A stretch of DNA of 12,317 nt. Origin: Christensenella sp. UBA1252 (lineage in GTDB: Bacteria; Bacillota; Clostridia; Christensenellales; CAG-1252). Positions 1 to 8,841 of this stretch are shown here, piece by piece (position 1 is the first letter of the stretch; the number at the start of each line of letters is the position of its first letter). The notes under the pieces are model-generated. The model worked only from the letters and a program-made list of their open reading frames with translations. It had not been told where the DNA came from and did no database searches. The position numbers and the translations under genes were made by a program. The stretch covers positions 4,809-17,125 of the forward strand of contig DBVY01000046.1 in assembly GCA_002308575.1 (NCBI GenBank). The letters run 5' to 3'.

Positions 1-18
1 TTATCTGCGCGATTCAAA

Positions 19-33
19 CACGCAACGTGCGTG
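19..33 (-). other. Short hairpin downstream of rny
   Basis: A 6-bp perfect inverted repeat (CACGCA / TGCGTG, 3-base loop) lies about 50 bases beyond the rny stop. On the transcribed minus strand only three T residues follow the stem, so it is a weak terminator candidate at best. It could equally be an RNA 3'-end or processing structure, or chance. No coding region is seen in positions 1-79. Confidence 0.25.
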
Positions 34-79
34 CTTAAATGCGATCAAAAGAAACCTTGCTACAAGTTCAACCGCTTTA

Positions 80-1678
80 CTATTTTGCGTATTCAACGCT
101 ACGAATTTCGCGAATCACGCTGACTTTGATCTGACCCGGGTATTCGAGCTCGTTTTCAAGCTTCTTGGCAATCTCTTTCGCGATGAAATAGGTCTTCGTA
201 TCGTCCACCTTTTCGGGTTTGACCATAACGCGGATCTCTCTGCCCGCTTGGATCGCAAAGGATTGCTCGACGCCGTCGAAGGAATTCGCGATCTTTTCGA
301 TGCTTTCCAGACGCTTAACGTAATTCTCCAAAGATTCGCGTCTTGCACCCGGTCTTGCACCGCTGATCGCATCCGCCGCTTGAACGATGACCGCCTCAAC
401 GGTTTTCGCTTCCACGTCGCCGTGGTGCGCTTCGATCGCGTGGATAACCGCTTCGCTCTCTTTAAACTTCTTCGCGAGTTCAACGCCGATCGCAACGTGC
501 GTGCCTTCGATCTCGTGGTCGACGGCTTTTCCGATATCGTGCAAAAGACCCGCCCTCTTCGCGACTTTAACGTCCGCACCGATCTCGGCGGCGAGAATAC
601 CCGCGAGGTGAGAAACTTCGATCGAGTGTTTCAAAACGTTTTGACCGTAGCTCGTTCTGAATTTCAAGCGGCCGAGGATCTTGACGAGCTCGGGATGTAA
701 GCCGTAAACGGCAACGTCGAACGCGGCTTCTTCACCGGCGTCCTTCATTTGGTTGTCGATCTCGTTTCTGACTTTTTCAACCGTTTCTTCGATGCGGGCG
801 GGATGGATTCTGCCGTCGCTCATTAATCTCTCCAAAGCGACGCGACCGATCTCACGGCGAACGGGATCAAATGCGGAGATCGTAACGACGTCCGGCGTAT
901 CGTCGATAATAACGTCGACGCCCGTTGCGTTTTCGAACGCGCGGATGTTACGACCCACACGACCGATAATCCTGCCCTTCATTTCATCGTTCGGAAGGGG
1001 CACGACCGACACAGCGATTTCGGACGCGTGATCGGTGGCGCAACGTTGAACAGCCATCGAAACGATCTCTTTCGCCTTTTGTTCTGCGCCCTCCTTCGCT
1101 TCCGCTTCGATCTCTTTCGCGAGTTGGACGGCGTCGCGTTTCGCGTCTTCGAGCATTCCATCCATCAATTCTTTCTTGGCTTCGTCGCGCGACATACCCG
1201 ATACTTTTTCAAGCTCTTCGAGCATCTTGTTATGCGATTCCGCAACTTCGTTTTCTTTTCTGACGATGTCCTGCTCGCGCACGTTCAACGCCTGTTTCGC
1301 GTCCTCAACGTCACCAAGTCGTTTATCGAGCAAATCTTCCTTTCTCGTTAAAGATTCTTCTCTCGAAGCGATGCGCTGTTCCAATTTTTGAACTTCGGCG
1401 CGACGCTCGCGGATCTCTTTATCGAGTTCCGAACGCATTCTGTGCTGTTCTTCCTTTGCCTCGATCAACGCTTCTTTGCGCATGGACTTGGCTTCTTGCT
1501 TGCTTTCCTCCAAAATTTTCGCTGCTTCCGCTTTTGCATTGCCTACTTTCTTTTCGACCAACAATTTATAAAGGAAATAACCGACCGCGGCGCCGATCCC
1601 CAATGAGATCAATGCGACGACTGCGTACAATATCCCTATAACAGCGGAAGAAACGTTGAGAAAAATTCCGTAATTCAT
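80..1678 (-). CDS. rny: Ribonuclease Y (membrane-anchored endoribonuclease)
   Basis: RNase Y is the membrane-bound endonuclease that starts bulk mRNA decay in many Bacillota. The 532 residues show the full family layout: an N-terminal membrane helix (about residues 13-38), a long charged Glu/Lys/Arg/Ala coiled coil (about 45-205), a KH RNA-binding domain (about 228-290, with GRIIGR and GRNIR), and an HD phosphohydrolase domain (about 347-440) with the metal-binding HD pair at 380-381 in LLHDIGKA and a second His pair at 418-419. The length is typical. The ATG is chosen because GGAGG lies 10 bases upstream and the membrane helix follows at once. It is the last gene of the run, 47 bases after recA. 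One oddity: the KH GxxG loop reads GRVG, where GREG is the form I know from the family. Function is certain by family; activity is inferred. Confidence 0.97.
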   Translation of the reverse strand: MNYGIFLNVSSAVIGILYAVVALISLGIGAAVGYFLYKLLVEKKVGNAKAEAAKILEESKQEAKSMRKEALIEAKEEQHRMRSELDKEIRERRAEVQKLEQRIASREESLTRKEDLLDKRLGDVEDAKQALNVREQDIVRKENEVAESHNKMLEELEKVSGMSRDEAKKELMDGMLEDAKRDAVQLAKEIEAEAKEGAEQKAKEIVSMAVQRCATDHASEIAVSVVPLPNDEMKGRIIGRVGRNIRAFENATGVDVIIDDTPDVVTISAFDPVRREIGRVALERLMSDGRIHPARIEETVEKVRNEIDNQMKDAGEEAAFDVAVYGLHPELVKILGRLKFRTSYGQNVLKHSIEVSHLAGILAAEIGADVKVAKRAGLLHDIGKAVDHEIEGTHVAIGVELAKKFKESEAVIHAIEAHHGDVEAKTVEAVIVQAADAISGARPGARRESLENYVKRLESIEKIANSFDGVEQSFAIQAGREIRVMVKPEKVDDTKTYFIAKEIAKKLENELEYPGQIKVSVIREIRSVEYAK

Positions 1679-1704
1679 TCTTTTCGTTCCTCCAATTTTA
1701 TTTT

Positions 1705-1718
1705 AGCGGTTTCCCGCT
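1705..1718 (-). other. Intercistronic hairpin between recA and rny
   Basis: In the 47-base gap after recA, the minus strand can form a 5-bp stem AGCGG/CCGCT closed by a GAAA (GNRA-type) tetraloop. It is followed by AAAATAAAA and then the rny Shine-Dalgarno, so it is not an intrinsic terminator. It may protect or set the processed end of the upstream recA message. Chance cannot be excluded for so short a stem. Confidence 0.35.
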
Positions 1719-1725
1719 TAATTCC

Positions 1726-2769
1726 TTATTGATTCTCGGGCGCGCCGAGTTTTTCCTTCACTTTCGCTTCGATATCCGCGTAAAGTTCGGGGTTATTCTT
1801 CAACAGGGTAATGACTTTATCTCTGCCCTGTCCGATCTTTTCATCGTTATAACTGATCCAAGAGCCGCTCTTTTGTAAAATGCCCATATCGATCGCAAGA
1901 TCGATCAAACTGCCTTCTTTGGAGATGCCCTGTCCGAAAATAATCTCGAATTCCGCCGTTCTGAACGGAGGCGCGAGTTTATTCTTGACGACTTTCACGG
2001 TGGTTTTATTACCGACCGCAACGCCGCCGTCTTTCAAAACGTCCTTCTTGCGGACGTCCAAACGAACGCTCGAATAGAATTTGAGCGCTTTACCGCCCGG
2101 GGTGGTTTCGGGGTTCCCAAACATAATGCCGACCTTTTCGCGAAGTTGGTTGATAAAGATCACGCACGTTTTGCTCTTATTGATCACAGCCGTCAACTTG
2201 CGAAGCGCTTTCGACATCAATCTCGCCTGCGAACCGACCGTCAACTGCTCCATATCCCCTTCGATTTCCGCTTTCGGAGTCAACGCGGCGACGCTGTCCA
2301 CGACGACGATATCGACCGCATTACTTCTGACGAGATAATCCGCGATATCGAGCGCTTGCTCGCCGTTATCCGGTTGCGAAATGTAAAGATCCTGCGTGTT
2401 GACACCGAGCTTTTTTGCATACTCGGGATCGAGCGCGTGCTCCGCGTCGATAAACGCCGCCGTTCCGCCGAGCTTTTGCGCTTCCGCGATCACGTGTAAC
2501 GAAACGGTGGTTTTGCCGCTCGATTCGGGACCATAGATCTCAACGATCCTGCCACGCGGAAGTCCGCCGATGCCGAGCGCGTTATCGAGCGCAAGGCAAC
2601 CCGTCGGAATTACGTCGACTTTAACGTTGTAGCCGTCGCCGAGCTTCATGATCGAACCTTTTCCGTGCACCTTCTCGATCTGTTGGATCGCTTGTTCAAG
2701 TGCTTTTCTTTTTTCTTCGAGCCTCTTTTCCTCCGAGGCTTCTGCGGTCACTTTCACTTTTTCTTCCAT
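1726..2769 (-). CDS. recA: Recombinase RecA
   Basis: RecA forms ATP-dependent filaments on single-stranded DNA for homologous recombination and SOS signalling. The 347 residues carry the Walker A motif GPESSGKT (80-87), the Walker B strand IVVVDS (154-159), the L2/NQLR region (207-210, then GNPETTPGG) and the C-terminal GQGRDK. The N-terminus is about 14 residues longer than E. coli RecA and rich in Glu and Lys. The ATG is supported by AGGAG 7 bases upstream. The L1 DNA-binding loop reads [10 protein letters not shown] instead of the usual GEMGDSHVGL. The gene lies 54 bases after cinA. That gap holds a small 5-bp GC hairpin (2805-2819) but no convincing sigma-A promoter, and I see no LexA box (CGAAC-N4-GTTCG), so expression probably depends on read-through from the upstream operon. 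Confidence 0.98.
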   Translation of the reverse strand: MEEKVKVTAEASEEKRLEEKRKALEQAIQQIEKVHGKGSIMKLGDGYNVKVDVIPTGCLALDNALGIGGLPRGRIVEIYGPESSGKTTVSLHVIAEAQKLGGTAAFIDAEHALDPEYAKKLGVNTQDLYISQPDNGEQALDIADYLVRSNAVDIVVVDSVAALTPKAEIEGDMEQLTVGSQARLMSKALRKLTAVINKSKTCVIFINQLREKVGIMFGNPETTPGGKALKFYSSVRLDVRKKDVLKDGGVAVGNKTTVKVVKNKLAPPFRTAEFEIIFGQGISKEGSLIDLAIDMGILQKSGSWISYNDEKIGQGRDKVITLLKNNPELYADIEAKVKEKLGAPENQ

Positions 2770-2823
2770 TTTGATTCTCCTATTTAATAATTTATATAAA
2801 GTAGCGCGCTTCCTGCGCGGGAT

Positions 2824-3534
2824 CTACTCAATAACCATATTCTCGAAATCGTTCGGCTTAACGATCTTTTTCCACAAGAGAAAAAGCGCCGCGTTTGCCG
2901 CCGAATTCCGAATTTCGTTTCTGTCGCCTTTGAACAGGCATTCCGTTGCGCTGACGCCCGTTTCGTCCGCGATCCCGATATAGGTCAAGCCGACGGGTTT
3001 TTGCTCGGTGCCGCCACCCGGCCCCGCAATCCCCGTTGTGGAAACCGCGAAATCGGCGCCTGCGTCGATCAATCCTTTCGCCATTTGCTTCGCGACGTCC
3101 GCGGAAACGGCGCCCTGCGCACGGATCGAAAATTCGTTTACGCCCAATCGATAGATTTTGGAAGCGTTTGCGTACGTTACCAACCCTTCGATCAAAACTT
3201 CGCTCGCACCCGGGATCGAAACGAGTCGATCCGTAACGAGTCCGCCCGTCAAACTCTCGGCAACAGACAGCGTTTGCCCGTAAAGCGTGAGCCTATCCAA
3301 CACGGCTTTCCCGAGCGAAATATCCTCGTCTGCGTAGACCGCGCCTTTAAACGCGTTATAAACGAAGGAATAACATTCGATTTCGTTATCATCTTCGCAA
3401 ACGATCTCGATCTTTGCGTCGAGATACTGCGCGACGCAGCTCGATTTTTTGATCGCGGCGCAAGTAGCAAGCTTTTCCGCGATCTCGCCTTCCGAATATC
3501 CGAAGACTTTAAAGACGAGAGTCATCTCGCTCAT
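2824..3534 (-). CDS. cinA: CinA-like nicotinamide-nucleotide amidase without the N-terminal MoCF domain
   Basis: The CinA C-terminal domain deamidates nicotinamide mononucleotide in the pyridine nucleotide cycle. The 236 residues contain it at about 75-225: SVAESLTGG (90-98), the segment around GLVTYANASK (117-126), GAVSADVA (141-148), TGIAGPGGGT (167-176) and FKGDRNEIR (201-209). The first 70 residues resemble the small KH-like middle domain of full-length CinA (VFGYSEGEI near the start). The roughly 160-residue N-terminal MoCF/ADP-ribose pyrophosphatase-type domain is absent; full CinA is about 410 residues. The ATG overlaps the pgsA stop by 4 bases and has GGAAGGTGG 6 bases upstream, so the short form is not a mis-called start. 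A Met at residue 4 is an alternative. Function is by family; substrate use is inferred. Confidence 0.9.
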   Translation of the reverse strand: MSEMTLVFKVFGYSEGEIAEKLATCAAIKKSSCVAQYLDAKIEIVCEDDNEIECYSFVYNAFKGAVYADEDISLGKAVLDRLTLYGQTLSVAESLTGGLVTDRLVSIPGASEVLIEGLVTYANASKIYRLGVNEFSIRAQGAVSADVAKQMAKGLIDAGADFAVSTTGIAGPGGGTEQKPVGLTYIGIADETGVSATECLFKGDRNEIRNSAANAALFLLWKKIVKPNDFENMVIE

Positions 3535-4097
3535 TGATTGCCACCTTCCGTAAAGATATGTTTATTCTTTACGACGTAATTTACGCCGGATATCACCGTA
3601 AACAGCGCGGCAAGCGCAAAGATCACGTTTCCGATCGATTTAACGGCGATATGCACGGATCCGACCATAATGATCGGAAGCGATACGTTCAAAAGAATGG
3701 TTTTCAGCTTCCCGAGTTTATCCGCCGCAAGGATCGCGCCTTTATGCGCCGCAAGAGTGCGGAACGCGCCGATCAGGATTTCACGCCCGACGATTACCAT
3801 GGAAAGGATCACGCCGCAAGGATAGAAAAACATCATATCCCCCGACGCGGCTTCCATGATCATCACAAAACACGCGAGAATTTTATCCGCGATCGGATCC
3901 AAGACTTTTCCGAGCGGGGTCACTTCGTTACGCTTGCGCGCGAGATGTCCGTCTACCATATCGGTAGCCGCCGCCAAAACGAAGACGATCGCCGCCGCCA
4001 GATAATGGAACGGGAAAGAAAGGTAAAACAACACGACGATCAAAGGCACCGCAAGTATTCTGGATAAAGTAATCTTCGTGGGTAAATTGATTTTCAC
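3531..4097 (-). CDS. pgsA: CDP-diacylglycerol--glycerol-3-phosphate 3-phosphatidyltransferase
   Basis: PgsA makes phosphatidylglycerophosphate from CDP-diacylglycerol and glycerol-3-phosphate, the committed step to phosphatidylglycerol and cardiolipin, in the cytoplasmic membrane. The 188 residues are the usual length and are mostly membrane helices. The CDP-alcohol phosphotransferase signature is complete: D46, D49-G50, A53-R54, G63, D67 and D71, following the pattern DxxDGxxARx8Gx3Dx3D. It starts with GTG, not ATG, and this codon overlaps the rimO TGA by 4 bases (GTGA). GGAGG lies 7 bases upstream, inside the end of rimO. Its own TGA overlaps the cinA ATG. Both overlaps suggest translational coupling. 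Its place between rimO and cinA-recA matches common Clostridia gene order. Confidence 0.96.
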   Translation of the reverse strand: MKINLPTKITLSRILAVPLIVVLFYLSFPFHYLAAAIVFVLAAATDMVDGHLARKRNEVTPLGKVLDPIADKILACFVMIMEAASGDMMFFYPCGVILSMVIVGREILIGAFRTLAAHKGAILAADKLGKLKTILLNVSLPIIMVGSVHIAVKSIGNVIFALAALFTVISGVNYVVKNKHIFTEGGNQ

Positions 4098-5419
4098 TCT
4101 TGTTCCTCCGTTATTGCTCCGTAAAGATCGAGTTTTTTGACTTTTAAGATCTTTACTTGATACGTTTCACCGATCTCGACGGGCAGGTCGGACGAGAAAT
4201 ACACCTTTCCGTCCACGTCCGGCATCGTTCGATCGGTATGCCCGTAAAACAATTCTTTGTCGTAATCGATCCCATCGTACGAAACGCGGATCGTTTGCCC
4301 GATCATAGCTTCCGCTTTTTCCGTTTGAATCGCGCTTTGAATTCCGCGTACGACGGAAAGGCGTTTCGCCTTGATCTTTTGCGGGATCTGCCCTTTCATT
4401 TTCGCGGCGGGCGTTCCTTCCTCTTTCGAGTAAGCGAAGAAACCGACGTTCTCCAACCTTTCTTCCCGCAGGAAATCGCATAATTCCTTAAACTCTTCTT
4501 CGGTTTCACCCGGGAAACCGACCATAAAAGTCGAGCGGATCGCGATATTGCTTTTCTTCGATCGAACGTACGCGATCTTTTCTTGCAAAGACGCTTTCGT
4601 ATCCTTACGATTCATTCGCTTCAAAACGGCGTTCGACGCGTGTTGCATCGGCATATCGATATACTTCGCGATCTTCGGCTCCTCGTCGATCAGATCGATG
4701 AGTTCGTTCGAGCAAGCGTCCGGATAGCAATACAGCAAGCGAATCTTCTCAACGGGAAGCATTACGAGCGAACGCAAGAGCGAAACGAGCGTTTGGGGCG
4801 GCGTCAAATCCTGCCCGTAGCGCGTTACGTCCTGCGCGACGAGGATCAATTCTTTGACCCCTTGATTCGCAAGAGCGCGAGCTTCCGCGAGGAGTTTCTC
4901 CGGCGTTTCGCTGCGATATCCGCCGCGAATATACGGGATCGCGCAAAACGTGCAATGGTTGAAGCACCCTTCCGCAATCTTCAAATACGCGTAATGATAC
5001 GGCGTCGTGATCACGCGATCGGGACTTGCTTTCGGAAGCGAATCATCCTTCTCCATAACGACGCGCTCACCTCTTTGCACCCGTTCGATCACTTCGCCGA
5101 TCCTTTCGTAACAGGTGTTCGGCAAGAACGCATCGACCTCGGTCAAACCGTCGTCGGCGGTGATCTCTTTTAAGTAGCGCATCGGCAAGCACCCCGTTAA
5201 AACGACGTACTTTACGTTTTTATGCGCTTTCGCTTCCCAAACGGCTTCCAAACTCTCTTGGATCGCGCTTTTCAAGAAGGCGCAGGAATTGACGATCACG
5301 AGATCCGCCTCGTTGATATCGTTTACGAGCTCGTGTCCCGCTTTCGAAACGAACCCGAGAAGGTTTTCCGTATCGACGCGGTTTTTATCGCACCCGAGAG
5401 AGATCGCGCCTACTTTCAT
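4094..5419 (-). CDS. rimO: Ribosomal protein S12 methylthiotransferase RimO
   Basis: RimO is a radical-SAM iron-sulfur enzyme that methylthiolates a conserved aspartate of ribosomal protein S12. The 441 residues show the N-terminal MTTase domain with three cluster cysteines (C10, C46, C77), the radical-SAM CxxxCxxC motif (C152, C156, C159), a core with MPMQHAS and RSTFMVGFPGET, and a C-terminal TRAM domain (about 372-441). The TRAM sequence around MPDVDGKVYF and the YSKEEGTPAAKM motif fit RimO better than the related tRNA enzyme MiaB. The ATG overlaps the ftsK TGA by 4 bases and follows a strong GGAGGAG. The length and all six cysteines are intact, so it should be functional. Confidence 0.96.
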   Translation of the reverse strand: MKVGAISLGCDKNRVDTENLLGFVSKAGHELVNDINEADLVIVNSCAFLKSAIQESLEAVWEAKAHKNVKYVVLTGCLPMRYLKEITADDGLTEVDAFLPNTCYERIGEVIERVQRGERVVMEKDDSLPKASPDRVITTPYHYAYLKIAEGCFNHCTFCAIPYIRGGYRSETPEKLLAEARALANQGVKELILVAQDVTRYGQDLTPPQTLVSLLRSLVMLPVEKIRLLYCYPDACSNELIDLIDEEPKIAKYIDMPMQHASNAVLKRMNRKDTKASLQEKIAYVRSKKSNIAIRSTFMVGFPGETEEEFKELCDFLREERLENVGFFAYSKEEGTPAAKMKGQIPQKIKAKRLSVVRGIQSAIQTEKAEAMIGQTIRVSYDGIDYDKELFYGHTDRTMPDVDGKVYFSSDLPVEIGETYQVKILKVKKLDLYGAITEEQE

Positions 5420-8400
5420 TGCGCTTCTCCTCCTTCAATCCCGTCCTCACCGTACAATTGGAAGTATTCTTCCCTCGTGATCAAGACGGCACGCGGTTTG
5501 TTGCTGGCGTCCGTCGGTCCGATATATCCCTTTTCTTCCATTTGATCGACAATCCTTGCGGCTCTCGAATATCCGATACGGAAAACTCTCTGCAACTTGG
5601 AAATAGAGGCTTGCCCGATATCGATCACGGAGAGAAGCGCGTCCGCAAACAAAGGATCGTCATCGTTTCCGGGATCCGCCGAAAGGTTCAACGCGGATGC
5701 GTCTTGATCGGCGGCTTTCTCCGCTTGAATGATCTTTTCGGCGTTCGAATCGAAGCGGCAATCGTTATGCTTTTTGATAAAGTCCACGATCTCCGAAACT
5801 TCGAGATCGAGATACGGTCCTTGCAATCGGGTCGGCTCGCCGCCCTCAGGCGGAACGTACAACATATCGCCGTGACCGAATAAGGCTTCGGCGCCGCCGC
5901 GATCGAGGATCGTTCTCGAATCGTTGATCGAGGTGACCTTAAACGCGATACGGGTCGGAATATTGTTTTTGATCGTGCCCGTGATGACGTCGACGGACGG
6001 ACGTTGCGTTGCGATTACGAGATGGATACCCGCGGCGCGAGCGAGCGCCATCAACGACTGGATCTTATCTTCGACGTCTTTTTTGGCGCGCGACATCAAT
6101 TCTGCCATTTCGTCGATGATAATCACGATGTAATACATCTTTTTGCCGCCCGACTTCTTTTGCTTGTCGTTATATTGGAAAATATTGCGGCAATTCGCTT
6201 CTTGGAAAAGATCGTATCGGCGATACATCTCCGTAACCGCCCAATTCAGCGCGTTAATCGCTTTGTTGACGTCCGTTACCGTGCTCGGCATAACCATATG
6301 CGGCATATCCTTATACACGGCAAGCTCCACCCTCTTGGGGTCGATCATAATAAAACGCACGGTTTCGGGCGAATAATGATACATCATCGAACAGATCAGG
6401 ACGTTCAAACAAACGCTCTTACCGCTGCCCGTAGATCCCGCGACGAGAAGGTGCGGCATCTTCAAAAGATCGCCGTAAACGGGTTTGCCCGAAACGTCCA
6501 CGCCGATCGCAAACATCAATTTATTCTCTTCAGAGAACTTGGGAGAGTTGATCATCGAACGCAGACCGACCATCGACGGCGTTTTGTTCGGAACTTCGAT
6601 ACCGACCGCGTCGAATCCCGCAACGGAAGAAATGATACGAATATCTTTCTTCTGATCCAACATCAATTTGCGTTTGATATCCTTATCAAGCGGCGTGATC
6701 TTACTGACCGACATGCTCGCCGGGAGGGTGACTGCGTACTGCGTAAAGGTCGGCCCCGTTTTATGATCGACGATCTCGGAGGAGATATTGAAGGAAGCAA
6801 GTGCTTGGGTAAGCCTTTCTCCCATTTCTTCCACGCCCTCTTCGTCCGTCTGCGACGGATAATCGGTCAACAAACTGACGGGAGGCGCCGTGTACGGGCG
6901 CGGGGGAAGCTCTTCCTCGACCGTTTCGATCGTTACTTGTTCCGCTTTCTTCGGTGGGATAAAGGACGAGGATTGCGGCGCGGGGGCGGCGCTCTCCTGC
7001 TTCTTGCTCTCGGTATAGTGCGTTCCGCCGATATCCGAACGGGGTTTGCGCTTGCGGACGTTTTCCTCTTCGTTTTCAACGGGAGGCGCCGGCGGCGCAA
7101 AGGTCGGGCGAACGGGCGCGATCGGCTCTTTCTTTTCCGCTTTGGGTTCGGAGAATGTGCGCGCGGGATACTCCTGCTCGACGGGTTTCATTGTGGAAGC
7201 GTCCGAAGCCGTGATCGTCGGTTTTTGATAGGAAACGGGCGGTTCGACCGGTTTTTCTTCTATGATCGGTTCCGGCTCTTCGGCGGCGATCTCATCGGGC
7301 TTACAAACGGACTCTTCGATCGGCGCAGGTTTCTCTTCTTTTCTTTCGAAGATCGGCGCAGGCTCGATCGGCTTCGGTTCCGCAGGCTCGGGAGCTTTAT
7401 AAACGGGCTTTTCCCAAACGGATGCGGGCGGCGCTTTCGGCTCTTCTTTCTCGAAAGTAAACGCGTCCTGCTTATATTCGTAGGTCGGCTCTTTCGGGAA
7501 AACGAAACGATAGCGATCGCGCACGGGCGCAGGCTCGGGTTTCGCTTCGATCGGCGCGGGCGCTTCCCGCTCGATCGGCTCTTCCGCGAGGGAAGTTTCG
7601 CGTTTATCGTTGGACGAGGAATGGCCGTTCAGACGATCCAAATCCGAAACGTCCGAAATAATATCGGATGTATCCCGTAACGGAGCACGCTTTTTATAAT
7701 CACTGACAAGCGGCGAATAAAACGCGTCCTTTTTCTTCGGCGGTTCGACCTTCTTTTCGGGAGAAGGCTCCGATTCCTTGTTGTTATAAACGGGCTCGTC
7801 CGGCATAACGCTTTTGAAACGATCTTCCGCGGACGAAGCCGTTTCGGGCGCTTCCGCTTTATCGTCCTTAAAACGACGCATAAAGAGAGGAAGCTCTCCG
7901 CGGTCGTCACGGAAAGAGGGATCGCGCGCAATGGGTTTGGCAATTCGATCGTTCGAATTCGCCGAATAAAGTTCTCCGTCGTCATCGAAATCGTCGTAAT
8001 CGTAGTCACGGTCGGAAGCGCGGGAAGATCTACCGCGATCGAAAGAGTTCGAATCGGCATAGGGATTATAGCGATCGGGATTGCTCTCCGGGATCGTTCC
8101 GCCCGCAAAAGAGGCGAACGGTCTGTCATCGTTTACGTTATAAACCTCGAAGTCGGCGATCTTTTTATCGAAAAGACCTCTCTGCTTCAAAACAGCGGCG
8201 TCCTTTTCTCCGGCGCGAACTTTATCCACAAACAATTTCAGAGGAGCGGAATCCTTGGATGCTTTCACTTTGCCGCCCTTCTTTTGCGGCGCGCGGCTAT
8301 CCCGAGGCTCATCGCTCGCGGTTGCACGCAGGAAAGGCAGGATCGCAAAGAACAAAACGATGAAGAACAGCGCGGAAACGGCGATCGCCGAATACTTACC

Positions 8401-8841
8401 CATCAAAGATAAAAACGGGAACGCGATCACACCGACGACAACGCCGCCGCAGGTTTTAAGCCCCGCGTCGTAACAAGCGGACAAATAGCCTTTATAGGAA
8501 GCGGACGAGAGCGCTTCGAAAAATTTGTAAGAAGTTATGATCTGCGCGTATAAAAGAAGGAGCACGGCGAGAACGGACGCATAGGAAATCAAGCGAGCGC
8601 TTCCCTTTTTACGGGAAAGTCCGAATCCTTTCACGATCGCGATCAAAATCAAAAAGGCGACGAAGACGTACGACGCAAAGCCGAACGTTCCCGTCAAAAA
8701 GCGTTTGATCACGTTTCCAAGTCCGCCGAGAAGACCGATCAAAGAAAGCGCGAGAAAAAGGAGCACGGCGATAACCGCGATCGTTTTCCCTTGACTATGT
8801 TTTCTTCTTGAACGCTCCGGCATCCTTTCTTCTCTCCTCAT
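5416..8841 (-). CDS. ftsK: FtsK/SpoIIIE DNA translocase with very long linker
   Basis: This ATP-driven double-stranded DNA pump clears chromosomes through the division or sporulation septum. The 1141 residues contain an N-terminal membrane region with four or five helices (about 20-40, 52-71, 84-103, 130-171), a hydrophilic linker (about 172-645), the motor (about 645-1020) with Walker A GSTGSGKS (about 801-808) and Walker B IIIDEMAEL (about 908-916), and a C-terminal winged-helix gamma domain (about 1060-1125; LQRVFRIGYSRAARIVDQ) that reads orienting DNA sequences. The linker is rich in Pro, Glu and Lys and far longer than in B. subtilis SpoIIIE (about 790 residues in all). The first ATG (8841) overlaps the peptidase TGA by 4 bases and has GGAGGTG upstream. 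A second ATG at 8823, preceded by AGGAG, would shorten the protein by 6 residues. FtsK and SpoIIIE roles cannot be told apart from sequence. Confidence 0.97.
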   Translation of the reverse strand: MRREERMPERSRRKHSQGKTIAVIAVLLFLALSLIGLLGGLGNVIKRFLTGTFGFASYVFVAFLILIAIVKGFGLSRKKGSARLISYASVLAVLLLLYAQIITSYKFFEALSSASYKGYLSACYDAGLKTCGGVVVGVIAFPFLSLMGKYSAIAVSALFFIVLFFAILPFLRATASDEPRDSRAPQKKGGKVKASKDSAPLKLFVDKVRAGEKDAAVLKQRGLFDKKIADFEVYNVNDDRPFASFAGGTIPESNPDRYNPYADSNSFDRGRSSRASDRDYDYDDFDDDGELYSANSNDRIAKPIARDPSFRDDRGELPLFMRRFKDDKAEAPETASSAEDRFKSVMPDEPVYNNKESEPSPEKKVEPPKKKDAFYSPLVSDYKKRAPLRDTSDIISDVSDLDRLNGHSSSNDKRETSLAEEPIEREAPAPIEAKPEPAPVRDRYRFVFPKEPTYEYKQDAFTFEKEEPKAPPASVWEKPVYKAPEPAEPKPIEPAPIFERKEEKPAPIEESVCKPDEIAAEEPEPIIEEKPVEPPVSYQKPTITASDASTMKPVEQEYPARTFSEPKAEKKEPIAPVRPTFAPPAPPVENEEENVRKRKPRSDIGGTHYTESKKQESAAPAPQSSSFIPPKKAEQVTIETVEEELPPRPYTAPPVSLLTDYPSQTDEEGVEEMGERLTQALASFNISSEIVDHKTGPTFTQYAVTLPASMSVSKITPLDKDIKRKLMLDQKKDIRIISSVAGFDAVGIEVPNKTPSMVGLRSMINSPKFSEENKLMFAIGVDVSGKPVYGDLLKMPHLLVAGSTGSGKSVCLNVLICSMMYHYSPETVRFIMIDPKRVELAVYKDMPHMVMPSTVTDVNKAINALNWAVTEMYRRYDLFQEANCRNIFQYNDKQKKSGGKKMYYIVIIIDEMAELMSRAKKDVEDKIQSLMALARAAGIHLVIATQRPSVDVITGTIKNNIPTRIAFKVTSINDSRTILDRGGAEALFGHGDMLYVPPEGGEPTRLQGPYLDLEVSEIVDFIKKHNDCRFDSNAEKIIQAEKAADQDASALNLSADPGNDDDPLFADALLSVIDIGQASISKLQRVFRIGYSRAARIVDQMEEKGYIGPTDASNKPRAVLITREEYFQLYGEDGIEGGEAQ

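Noticed and set aside
115..579. Minus-strand frame of 154 codons inside rny
   Set aside because: Arg/Ser-rich shadow of the RNase Y coding frame without a start signal.
2844..2855. CGAA-ATCG-TTCG palindrome near the cinA end as an SOS box
   Set aside because: The Bacillota LexA box needs CGAAC and GTTCG around 4 bases. This 12-base palindrome lacks the inner C and G, lies in the cinA coding end, and is explained by codons.
6004..7680. Plus-strand open frame of 558 codons antisense to ftsK
   Set aside because: Its product is a low-complexity Arg/Phe/Asp/Gly-rich sequence without a domain. It lies exactly opposite the Pro/Glu-rich linker and motor start of a clear FtsK, and its openness follows from the codon use of that strand.
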